Assembly (NCBI GenBank): GCA_013416795.1
Contig: RQSC01000031.1
Location: 429,971 to 446,411, forward strand
Length of the DNA stretch: 16,441 nucleotides
Origin: Prasinococcaceae sp. CCMP 1430
Taxonomy: Eukaryota; Prasinodermophyta; Palmophyllophyceae; Prasinococcales; Prasinococcaceae
Direction: 5' to 3'
Under the pieces are notes generated by a model. The model saw nothing but the letters and a program-made list of their open reading frames with translations, did not search any database and was not told where the DNA came from. Both the position numbers and the translations under genes were made by a program. Of this stretch, positions 1 through 8,575 are shown in pieces (the first letter of the stretch is position 1; the number at the start of each line of letters is the position of its first letter).

Positions 1-202
1 GGACGGAAGGCAGCGCGCGCGCCCGCGCCCCTCATGCCCCCGCGGCCACTTGCGGCGCGCCCCACGGCAAGCCGCGGGCGGCACGCGCGCGATGCGCTCG
101 CCCCCAGCCCCGAGTCACGCTCGCTCTGACCCCTATCGACGCGCCTCTCACCTCACGCGCGCCCCCGCACGCCCCCGCGCGGATGCCCCCCGCGCACGGC
201 AG
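1..202 (+). other. Probable intron (3' part) of the aminotransferase gene
   Basis: This stretch has no recognisable coding homology. It ends in a pyrimidine-rich tract followed by GGCAG at 198-202, a good splice acceptor. The downstream reading frame starts in mid-domain of a known enzyme, so an upstream exon is needed. An ATG at 183 lies in frame, but starting there would remove about 40 conserved N-terminal residues, so it is probably intronic. Confidence 0.6.
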
Positions 203-1343
203 GGACCCCTTCTTCCCGCAGCTGACCTTCGGCATTCTCAGGGACCTGAACGAGCTTTTCCAGACCAAGAGCGGCACTTCGTACGTGTTCCCCTCGACGG
301 GCACCGGCGCGTGGGAGAGCGCGCTGGCCAACACCATGTCGCCCGGCGATAAGGTCATCATGCCCCGCTACGGCCTCTTCTCGCACCTCTGGATCGACCA
401 GGCGCAGCGCCTCGGGCTGGACGTGAACGTGATGGAGGAGCGCTGGGGCAACGGCGCCGACGAGGCGCGCATCGAGGCGGCGCTCAAGGCGGACACCAAG
501 GGCGAGATCAAGGCGGTGTGCGTCGTGCACAACGAGACCACCACCGGCGTCACCTCGGACATCGCGGGCGTGCGCCGCGCGATCGACGCCGCCGGCCACC
601 CCGCGCTGCTCATCGTGGACGGCATCTCGAGCGTGGGCGCGTGCGAGTTCAAGATGGACGACTGGGGCGTCGACGTGGTGGTGACGGGGTCGCAGAAGGC
701 GCTGTCGCTGCCGACGGGCCTGTCGTTCTGCTGCGTCTCCGAGAAGGCCAAGGAGGCCTCGAAGACGTCAACGCTGCCCAAGGTCTTCTTCAGCTGGGCG
801 GACATGGACAAGATGAACGCCGAGGGCAACTTCCCGTACACCCCCTCCATCCCGCTGCTGTACGGCCTGCGCGAGCAGCTCGACCGCATGCTGGCGGAGG
901 GCATGGACAACGTCGTGGCGCGCCACGCCAAGCACGCCGAGGGCGCGCGCCGCGCGGTCGCCGCCTGGGGCCTCGAGCTGCTCTGCACCAACCCGAGGTG
1001 GTACTCCAACTCGCTCACGGTCGTGAGGGGCCCCGAGGGCGTCGACACCACCGACATGGTGCGCTCCATGTGGGCCAAGTACAACCTGTCGCTCGGCACC
1101 GGCCTGGACGAGGTCAAGGGGAAGGTCTTCCGCATCGGGCACCTGGGCGACATGAACGAGGTCATGCTGCTCGGCGCGCTCGCGGGCACCGAGATGGGCC
1201 TCATCGACGCGGGCATGGACATCAAGGCCGGCGCGGGCGTGGGCGCGGCGCTGAGCTACTTCCAGGAGCACAGCGCGCTCATCCCCACGCGCGATATCTT
1301 CGGTGGCCACGGCGACGTCCCCCTGCAGCGTGCCATGGGGTGA
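203..1343 (+). CDS. Serine-glyoxylate aminotransferase, last exon (5' end outside window)
   Basis: PLP-dependent class V aminotransferase of the serine-glyoxylate (AGT1/SGA) type. It converts serine and glyoxylate to hydroxypyruvate and glycine in photorespiration. The frame reads as the plant enzyme from about residue 45 onward: SGTSYVFPSTGTGAWESAL (PLP-phosphate region), HNETTTGVTSDI, IVDGISSVGACEF (PLP-ring Asp), VTGSQKALSLPTGL with the Schiff-base lysine codon at 696-698, then YTPSIPLLYGLR and GKVFRIGHLGDMNE near the C-terminus. The conserved N-terminal LFxPGP segment is absent, so the exon very likely begins at the acceptor ending at 202; the split codon completes an R before DPFFPQL. 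The stop is TGA at 1341-1343. The protein runs past the usual IPSR end with about 16 extra residues and ends in RAMG, with no PTS1 tripeptide, so peroxisomal import through PTS1 is not supported. Family identity is secure; the exact 5' end is inferred. Confidence 0.93.
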
Positions 1344-1447
1344 GGGGAAAACGCGCCCTCGGCGTCCACGGCGGATCACACCACCACCAACGCGGACCGG
1401 GCCCCCGCGCACGATGCCGAGGCCGGCGGGGGGCGCGGGCATGTACT

Positions 1448-1515
1448 TTTATTATGTAGACACCGGCTGTGTAGCAAGCACGCGCGGGAGCGGCGCGCGG
1501 TCGTGCGGTTTTATT
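1448..1515 (-). terminator. Candidate poly(A) signals for the PrpD-like gene
   Basis: Read on the minus strand, AATAAA occurs at 1515-1510, about 30 bases after the stop codon of the PrpD-like gene, and again at 1453-1448. The first is the better placed signal. No AATAAA is seen on the plus strand for the convergent aminotransferase gene, whose 3' end must lie in the same 200-base gap. Confidence 0.5.
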
Positions 1516-1544
1516 ACATGCATGTTTGTTGTTACATCGGGCGG

Positions 1545-3242
1545 TCATTGCGGCGGCAGCTCGAGCGGGGCCGTGCCCTCGGGCGCCCCCCCGCCGCGTG
1601 CGGGCGAGCCCTCCGTGGCCGGAAGCGCAAGGCGCGCGGGAGATTCCGCGCGCCTCGGCGAGGCTGCTCGCGCCGGCGAGGCTGCCCTCCTGCCGCGCTC
1701 CACGCCCTCCTGCGCCCTGGCGAGCGCGTCGTTGAACCTCTCCGCCGCAACCACAGGCCTGGGCAGCAGGTACGATGGCGACGGCACGGCAAGCATCTCG
1801 GTGAACTGCCCAACTGGCATGGCATCGAAGCGCTGCGGGTCGTAGAGAGCGTCGAAGGTGGCGTGCGCGCGCTGCCGCGGGAGAGAGCGCGCGAGCCCCG
1901 CCAGGAACTTGCGCTCGAGCTGCGGGAACGCCTCGGTGCGACGGCGCACGTGGCCCAGCGGGTACTCAACCTCAATCTTGGGGGTGGAGGTCCTGTCGCC
2001 GAAGTGGACCTGCACGGCGTTCGTGCAGGACCGTCGGTCGGCGTCGAGGTATGCCGCCGAGTACTGTGGGTTCTCGAGCACCTGCGTGCGCTTCCTCAGC
2101 ATGTCGATGCGCGGGTCCATCGCCACGGCGTCCGAGTAGTGCTCCGAGGTCAGCGTGCCGTATAGCAGCGCCACCGCCACCATGTACTGCAGGCAGTGGT
2201 CGCGGTCGCCCGGGTTGCGCAGCGGGCCCGTCTTTTCGATGAGCCGCAGCGTCGAGCGCGTCGTGTGAATGACCACCGAGTGCACCTCGTCGAAGCGGTG
2301 CACCACCAGCGGGTGCAGCTGCATGCCGGCCTCGACTGCCGTCTGTGCGTGGCACTCGCCTGGGTACTCCGGGCGGAAGAGCACGTGCTCGGCGATGTGT
2401 GTGCCGAACTCGCGAGAGACGGCCAGCTCGGTGCGCCGGAAGAAGACGTCGTAGAAGCCCCACACAGGCGCGCTGAGCACCAGCTCGTAGCCCGCCTCGC
2501 CGCGCATCGCCATGAGGGCGTGGAAGACCGCGCGCTCGGCCGCGTCGCCCTCCGCCCACGCCTTACGCGATCCCACGTTGGGGTAGTGTCGGAAGGCGCG
2601 CAGGCTTGCGCCGTCAGCGAAAGCCTGCGATGCCGCCGCCACCACCTGGTCGTGCCCGCCGCCCAGCATAGCCGCACATGCCGCCGCACATGCGACGCGC
2701 GTGTACACGGTGCCATCCACGCCGATCTGATTGAGCGAGTTCTCCAGCGCGAGCACGCCGACCACCTCGTACGCCTTCACGCTGTAGTCGAGGACGTCGC
2801 GCATGAGCAGCGGCGGCAGGCCCTGCGAGAGGCGCACATTGGACAAGTAATCGGCGCAGCACAGCACGGCGCCCACGCAGCTGGACGGGCGTACCCACTC
2901 AGCCGCCAGAAACGCGTCGCCGAACTCCTGCCAGGCGGCCGCCGTCGCCACGCAGAACGCCCCGCGCGCCGGGTCGAGCACGTGCGACGTGCCGGGCACG
3001 CGACAACCGTTAGGGACCACCGTGCCGGGCACTAGCGGGCCCAGAAGCTTGGCGCAGTCCGGGTCGGCCGCGCTCGCGAGCACGCAACTGATGGCATCGA
3101 GCACGGCGTAGCGCACGGTCTTGATGGCCTCGGGCGAGGTCACCTGATAGTCGAGCATGTACTTGGCGATGTCCTCGAGGAGCTCGTCCGTGCCGAACGA
3201 GACGGGTTTGATCGCCGAGGCAGACACGCCCGCCGCAGCCAT
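1545..3242 (-). CDS. 2-methylcitrate dehydratase-like protein (MmgE/PrpD family)
   Basis: The frame aligns end to end with bacterial PrpD, which dehydrates 2-methylcitrate in the methylcitrate cycle of propionate breakdown. Numbering from the ATG at 3242-3240 (565 residues), recognisable blocks are LLGPLVPGTVVPNGCRVPGT (residues 66-85), FLAAEW (111-116), ALENSLNQIGVDG (165-177), SRKAWAEGDA (225-234), SAPVWGFYDVFF (257-268), ECHAQTAVEAG (296-306) and VEYPLGHVRRRTEAFPQLE near the end. The frame is open upstream to an ATG at 3407, adding 55 Arg/Ala-rich residues. That could be a mitochondrial presequence, but it lacks other support, so I chose the inner ATG, which is close to the bacterial start. 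A C-terminal extension of about 65 residues carries repeated SPAR/SPRR motifs. Several positions matching catalytic residues of the family are replaced (see findings), so the activity is uncertain. No intron is evident. Confidence 0.92.
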   Translation of the reverse strand: MAAAGVSASAIKPVSFGTDELLEDIAKYMLDYQVTSPEAIKTVRYAVLDAISCVLASAADPDCAKLLGPLVPGTVVPNGCRVPGTSHVLDPARGAFCVATAAAWQEFGDAFLAAEWVRPSSCVGAVLCCADYLSNVRLSQGLPPLLMRDVLDYSVKAYEVVGVLALENSLNQIGVDGTVYTRVACAAACAAMLGGGHDQVVAAASQAFADGASLRAFRHYPNVGSRKAWAEGDAAERAVFHALMAMRGEAGYELVLSAPVWGFYDVFFRRTELAVSREFGTHIAEHVLFRPEYPGECHAQTAVEAGMQLHPLVVHRFDEVHSVVIHTTRSTLRLIEKTGPLRNPGDRDHCLQYMVAVALLYGTLTSEHYSDAVAMDPRIDMLRKRTQVLENPQYSAAYLDADRRSCTNAVQVHFGDRTSTPKIEVEYPLGHVRRRTEAFPQLERKFLAGLARSLPRQRAHATFDALYDPQRFDAMPVGQFTEMLAVPSPSYLLPRPVVAAERFNDALARAQEGVERGRRAASPARAASPRRAESPARLALPATEGSPARGGGAPEGTAPLELPPQ

Positions 3243-3463
3243 CGCGGCCGCCGTGGGCGAGAGGTGGGCGAGATGGGTGGGCCGCCGAGGCGCGGGCGAG
3301 CGCGCGGCCAGGCGCCGTCGAGGCGGACGCCGTTGCGCTGCCGCCGTCGCCGCCGCCCCTACTGCCTCCACCGCCGCCTCTGCCTGCACGCGCTCACGCG
3401 CCCCCACGCGCTCGCTTGCCGCCCCCGCGCTGCCGCCGCGCGTCTCATACGCCTGCGCGCCCG
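3243..3463. other. Upstream region of the PrpD-like gene
   Basis: GC-rich sequence between the PrpD-like start codon and the ambiguous base. On the minus strand it is open (55 codons from an ATG at 3407) and could be a presequence or 5' UTR. On the plus strand nothing resembles the missing N-terminus of the adaptin that follows. No promoter motif stands out. Confidence 0.4.
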
Positions 3464-3464
3464 N
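3464..3464. other. Ambiguous base N, possible assembly join
   Basis: This is the only N in the window. It falls exactly where non-coding GC-rich sequence changes into a beta-adaptin coding frame that begins in the middle of the domain. An isolated N at a homology breakpoint is typical of a collapsed gap or a contig join. Confidence 0.6.
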
Positions 3465-3966
3465 CGAGCTGAAGAAGCTCGTGTACCTCTACCTAATCAA
3501 CTACGCCAAGACGCAGCCGGACCTCGCGATCATGGCGGTGAACACGTTCGTCAAGGACACGCAGGATCCCAACCCGCTCATTCGCGCGCTGGCCGTGCGC
3601 ACGATGGGCTGCATCCGCGTGGACAAGATCACTGAGTACCTGTGCGACCCGCTGCAGCGCTGCCTGCGCGACGAGGATCCCTACGTGCGCAAGACAGCGG
3701 CAGTGTGCGTGGCCAAGCTCTTCGACATCTCGGCGGAGCTCGTGCAGGAGCGCGGCTTCCTCGATGCGCTAGTCGACATGCTGGCTGACTCGAACCCGAT
3801 GGTCGTCGCCAACGCAGTCGCCGCGCTCACGGAGATCTCAGATGCCTCGAGCCGCCCAGTGTTCCAGGTCAACCAGAACACCCTCTTCAAGCTGCTCGCC
3901 GCGCTCAATGAATGCACTGAGTGGGGCCAAGTCTTCATCCTGGATGCCATCACCAGCTACAAGGCG
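3465..3966 (+). CDS. Beta-adaptin (AP-1/AP-2 beta) fragment, truncated at both ends
   Basis: About 166 codons match the N-terminal HEAT-like trunk of the beta subunit of clathrin adaptor complexes. Blocks are [82 protein letters not shown] and [19 protein letters not shown], covering roughly residues 64-215 of a protein of about 900. Identity to animal and plant sequences is high throughout and no internal stop or frameshift interrupts it. The frame starts without a Met at the N and loses all similarity after about 3963; the missing 700 C-terminal residues are not in the window. No GT donor lies at the 3' break, so it does not look like an ordinary exon end. It could be an exon brought in by misassembly, or a genuinely inserted fragment that is no longer functional. 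Identity is certain; status is not. Confidence 0.85.
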
Positions 3967-6900
3967 CGCGGCCGCGGCGACGGCGGCGTACCGCGAGGGG
4001 ATCTCCGCGTCGAAGCGCAAGGTGCGGCGCGCGCTCGAAGGCCACTGGGAGAGCGGCAGGAGCCAAGCCGTGGCGGCGCTCGAGGCCGAGGAGGCGGCGG
4101 CCGGAGCCGCTCGCGGCGAGGCCCAGGCGCGCGCCCTCGTCGCCGCGGCCGAGTACGAGCGCAGGAGCAGCGTGCGCCGCGAGGCTGCCGCGGCACACCG
4201 GCAAGCCGAGCGCGGCCGCTATGCCGCGGCCTCCGCCGCCTTCGCCGCTGAGCGCACTTCGTCGGCCCTTTACGCGCGTGCAAAGCTGAGCGAGCAGCGC
4301 CGCGTCAACGACGACCGGGAACGCCTGCGTCAGCGAGCAGAGACTCGCGAGCGCGCGGCCAAGGCAAACGCGGCCCAGCCGGTGAGCCCCGACAGCGTGC
4401 TCGCCGCGCCAGTCAGCGAGGAGGACGATGAGTCGGTGCCGTATCATATGCGCGGGCAGTACGTCATTGGCACGACGACCTTCAAGACGCGCACGCCCGC
4501 ACCTGCACGCGTGGAGCGCGCCCCCGAGGCCGAGCGCGCGCGCGCCCTTGATGCTCGCGCGGAGGCACAGTACGAGACAGCACGAGCTGGCGCCGCCCGC
4601 AAGGCGGCCAAAATCCACGCGCGCTGGGCGGCATTTCGGGCCGCGGAGCGGTCGACCGCCGCGGCTGTGCGCGAGCATTACGCGAGCGAGGCGCTCGCGA
4701 TCGAGGCCGAACTCGAGGCCGCCGAGCGCGCACGACGCGCGGTGCGGGCGGCGAGCCTGCGTGACGCCTTCGGCGAACCTGCGCGCTTCGATGGCGCCGA
4801 TGCCGCGCGCATTGAGAAGGAGCAGCACGAGCGCGCGCGCGCCGGAAAGGAGGACGAGAACGAGGAGCCGGTCGTGGAAGAGCCTGCTCTGGGCCGCCGC
4901 CGGCGCGTCCCCGTGATCGAGGGACAAACACGAGGCTATGACAGGATCGCGCCGAGAGCGTCCGCTTCCGCAACGGCCCCGAGACATGCTGCGACGGCGG
5001 ACATGCGTTCCGCGATGGCCGCACGTGCCGAAAGGCAGGCACGCGGAGGGGCGCCCGCGGCCGATCCACTGCGCGAGCCGCGTACCGTACGCGCAATGGC
5101 CCCGCAGACGGCCACGGCGGCGCAGACGCCCGTCGCGCGTGCGTCTCGTGCGCTCGTCGCGGCCCTCGCGCAGCCTGCTGGCACGCGCGAGCAGAGCAGA
5201 GGCGACGCCGGCGTTGGTCGCGCCGCGGCAGACCTTCTCGCGGGATGGGGATCGCGCGCTGGTGCCAGCCCGAGCGCGTCTGAGATAGCCGACGCTGCCG
5301 CCGAGCTTAGCCACGCTGCAAGCGCGATGGCAGGCGGGACCAGCGTCAGCGGCGTGCGTTTCAGCCCTTCCGCTGCATCTGAGGCAGGCACCGCGCTCGG
5401 CACGCCATCTGCGCGCGTCGAGGTGCTTACGGACCGCGACCTCGCCGCGCTCAACGCGCGTCGCGCTGCACAGGGGCGCGCGCCGGTCGACGCAGCCTCA
5501 GCGAGTGTTTCGCTCGCGCGTGGTCTCCTGCCAGTCGACGACCTGGTCGCAGTGAACGTGTCGCGCGCCGCGCGCGGCGAAGGAGCCCTCGGCCGCGCGG
5601 GCGGAGAGCTTGCGCTGGCGGTGGCCGCGCTCGCGCAGGCGCTCTCACCAGAGGACGTGCGCATCGTCAGCGCTGCGAGCGAAGACGGCGCCGCGCCTCT
5701 TGATGCGACGGCTGCCGCTGCGGCCATCATCGCAGGCGACGTGCCAGATACGCAGATCGCACGACTGCAAGCCGCGCGCGCCGCGCGCCCAGGCGCGTCT
5801 CCTCTCGATGTGGACGCACTCAAGCGCGCCGCACATCAGCAAGCGGCAACCACGTTCGCCATTACACCCGCGCGCGCTCATGCAGAGGCGGCGGCTGGCG
5901 TCAGCGTCGGCGCAGCGCCGGCGGCGCTGCCGAAGGCTGCTTCAGGCGTGGTGTCCGAAGGCCTCACGTCATTGGCCACCGCTGCTGGCATCGACGCTAC
6001 ATCTACAGCTGGTCCTATAAGCTCGGTGGGGCTGGCGGCGCTCAACGTGCACCGTTCAACGCAGGGCCGCACGCTGATGGATGCCCGCGCCGCGGCTGGG
6101 GCACTCGGGAGAGGTTCCCTCTCACCAGGCTCAGTCGCAGCGCTCGCGCAAAGCGCGCCGCCGCCGGGGGCCGCACCGGCGCCCGCCGCCGTGTCCGCTC
6201 CCGTCGAGGCCGCTGCCGCCGCATCGGCGCTCTCAGCGGACGACGTTGCAGCAATCAACCGTGCACGCGCGAAGGCGGCTATGCCCGCAGTCGATGCCGC
6301 CGACGCCGCCGCTGCTGTGGCCACTGGCACGCTCGGCGCGGCCGACGCTGCTGCTGTACAGGCAGCGCGTGCTGCGCGCCGTGCGCCGCCGCTGGCCGAG
6401 CGGCCCGTCGCAGCGTCCGCGCGGCTCGATGCGCTGGATGCGGCTGCGGTTGCCGCCGGCAACTCAGCCACGGGCGCGAACGCGAAAGGTGCGCCGGTCA
6501 GTGCAGCGCAGCTCGCCGCTGCAGCCGCGCTTGGCCGGCTCGGTCCCACTGAGCTCATGGCTATCAACGCTGCGCGGGGGGCGCGAGGTGCAGCGCGCGT
6601 GGACGCTTCGCAGATCGCGGCCGCCTCGCGCGTGGCCCTTGGCTCGGCGGCGGCGGGCATAAGCGCTGCGGACGTCGCGGCGGTGAACGCTTCGCGCGAG
6701 GTGCGTGGGGCGTCGCTGCTGAGGACGTCGAGCGAGCTGGCGGCGCTGGCACTGGTTGGCGAGCTCACCGACGTCGACGTCGCGTCGATGCGCGCCGCAA
6801 GAGATGCTCTTGGCAAGGCCAGCAGCGCCTCGAGCGGCGCACCGCTCGATGCGCTCGACCCCCTCGTGCTGGCTGCTCGCGGCGAGGCTGCGCTCGCAGC

Positions 6901-8419
6901 TGTCACTTGTGATGACATCGGCACGACCCCCGCCACCGCCAACACGGCTGGCCCCAACACCGCGGGTGGCGCGGCCACCGGCGAGGTGGGCTCGCCGTTT
7001 TCCTCGGACGCGCTCGCGCAGTCGGAGAGCACGAGGGTTTTGCAGCGCGCGTACGCTACTGCCGCGCTCAGCGGAGCGCTCGAGGAGGCAGACTTGGCTG
7101 CCATCAACGCGCTGCGCATCGGGCAGGGCCTCACGACGCTCGCGCTGCCGGACGTCGCCCAGGCGCTCGCCGCGGGCGAACTTCCCAAGGAGGAGGCCAA
7201 CGCACTCGCAGCTCGGCGAGTGGCGGACGGCAGAGCCACGCTCGACGCCGCCGGTATTATCGCGGCGGCCGCGCGGCAGGCCGCCGAGGCCGCCGCTGCC
7301 CAGTCCGACCCGGCGGCGGCGGACGCACTCGCGCTCGTTGCCTCGCCTGCAGGCGGTGCTGGCGCTGGCGGCGTCGGCGCTGGCCTCAGCGCCGACCTGC
7401 AGGTCGACTTGGCGACGCTCGACTCGATGCTTGGCAACCTTTCCGAGATGTGCCACAACCTCAACGTGCGCAGCAACGCCGCAGCCTCCACGCCGCTACC
7501 GGGCCCGGCCACCGGCGCCACCCGCGGGTCGGTCGACGACTCAAACGTGTCCACCAGCCTCGCGGACGAGTCGCTCGAGAGCCTGTTGCAACTCGCGAGC
7601 GAAACGCTGGCGCCAGGCGGTGTGCAGCAGGAAACGCCTGGCGGGCGGGCGCTCCGCGAGAGCGCCGTCCAGTCGCTCGGCGGTGACGATTCGCTCGAGC
7701 GCGCGCTTCTCGAGCTCGGTGCGCCCACGAGCGGCGATGAAAGCGTTGACGCGATACTCGCATACACGCCCACGGTCGCCGGCGCGCTGGTGGACGCCTC
7801 CGTCGGCGACAGCGTGGGCCTGAGCACCCTGGGCGCCGATGTGAGCAGCTCGGCGGGCTCCGAGCTTGCGGCGCTCGCGGCGCTCGGCGCGTACAGCGCC
7901 AGCGACACAGACGCGTACGCGAGCTTCAGCACGAGCGGCGTGCTGCGCTCATCGATTGAAAGCGGCGCGCTGCGCTCTGCGGGCGTCGGGTCGCCATCGA
8001 GGGTCGACCAACTGCTCGGCGGTTCCGGTTTCCACTCAAGCACCGAGGCCGACACCACGGAGGCGGAAACAGATCGCGAGGCGGTGACCACGGACTTCCA
8101 CACACCGTCCACGCTCGCACCCACTGAGTCGACTGCGGCAACCGCAGGGGGCGAGGCGCTGGGCGCGGCGGAGGGCGCGTTGGTGGAAGCGATGGGCGTG
8201 CTCGCCGATGCGTCCGGGGTGCTCGCCGATGCCTCGGGTGCGCTCAGTGACGTGGACGTGGACGCAGGCAGCGCGCCGCCCTCGCCGCCGCTGGCGGCGG
8301 CTGCGAACGAGGACGCCGGGGAGCTCGCCGCGCCGATGCGCTCGGAGTCGCCACCGCCGCCCGTGCGGCGGCGGCCGGGCCGGCGCCGCAAGCGCGCTCT
8401 GCACGCACCGCGCGAGTGA
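3967..8419 (+). CDS. Very large Ala-rich repeat protein, function unknown, 5' end missing
   Basis: An open frame of about 1480 codons ends at TGA 8417-8419. I do not recognise the family. In order it shows a charged, Ala/Arg/Glu-rich, probably helical segment (3985-4390); a compact motif with [20 protein letters not shown] (about 4432-4491); a second helical charged segment (4510-4960); a linker; about a dozen degenerate repeats of 34-40 residues (5426-7300, listed separately); a segment [17 protein letters not shown] (about 7420); a serine, glycine and acid-rich region; a duplicated GVLADAS; and a basic tail [10 protein letters not shown] that could be a nuclear signal. Reading frame use is real by composition, whereas the long minus-strand frame over the same interval looks like a shadow. 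An in-frame ATG at 3842 lies inside the adaptin coding region in another frame and cannot be the true start. The next in-frame ATG (4448) is too far inside, so the start exon is absent or separated by a break. Confidence 0.75.
5426..7300 (+). repeat. About 12 degenerate 34-40 residue protein repeats
   Basis: Within the large protein a unit recurs with the pattern L-S/T-x-x-D-L/V-A-A-I/L-N-x-x-R-x-x-x-G, then x-x-L/V-D-A and an Ala-rich helix ending in G-x-L that starts the next unit. Clear copies begin [13 protein letters not shown] (5426), [113 protein letters not shown] and [13 protein letters not shown] (about 7180). The spacing suggests paired helices. The DNA is too diverged to be a recent minisatellite. 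Confidence 0.75.
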
Positions 8420-8516
8420 GGCTGCGAGGGGCGCGCGCGGTCGCAACGTAAGCCGATTCCCGCCTGACTGTGCGCGCGCGCGATCGGTCGCGAGCGATGC
8501 GGCGAGTGCGTGCGCC

Positions 8517-8551
8517 TGCATGCGTGTGTGTGCGCGCGCGTGCGCGTGTAC
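8517..8551. repeat. 35 bp perfect alternating purine-pyrimidine tract
   Basis: Every base from 8517 to 8551 alternates pyrimidine and purine (TG, CA, CG, TA steps), the composition most prone to Z-DNA. It lies between the convergent 3' ends of the large repeat protein (stop 8419) and the MED27-like frame (stop 8576). Similar GC/GT-alternating stretches lie at 8470-8482 and in introns of the U2B''-like gene. Confidence 0.7.
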
Positions 8552-8575
8552 CCGTTCCGAGTGCAGTGCCGCGTC

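Noticed and set aside
518-1459. Second plus-strand frame of over 300 codons in the aminotransferase gene
   Set aside because: It is an Arg/His/Gly-rich shadow of the conserved enzyme frame.
3842-3966. ATG at 3842 as the start of the large repeat protein
   Set aside because: These bases encode the conserved beta-adaptin sequence in another frame; the overlap is accidental.
4432-4491. Resemblance of VPYHMRGQ to the start of the SKA1 microtubule-binding domain (VPKYMKGR-like)
   Set aside because: Only about eight positions are alike and the following sequence does not match. Too weak to annotate.
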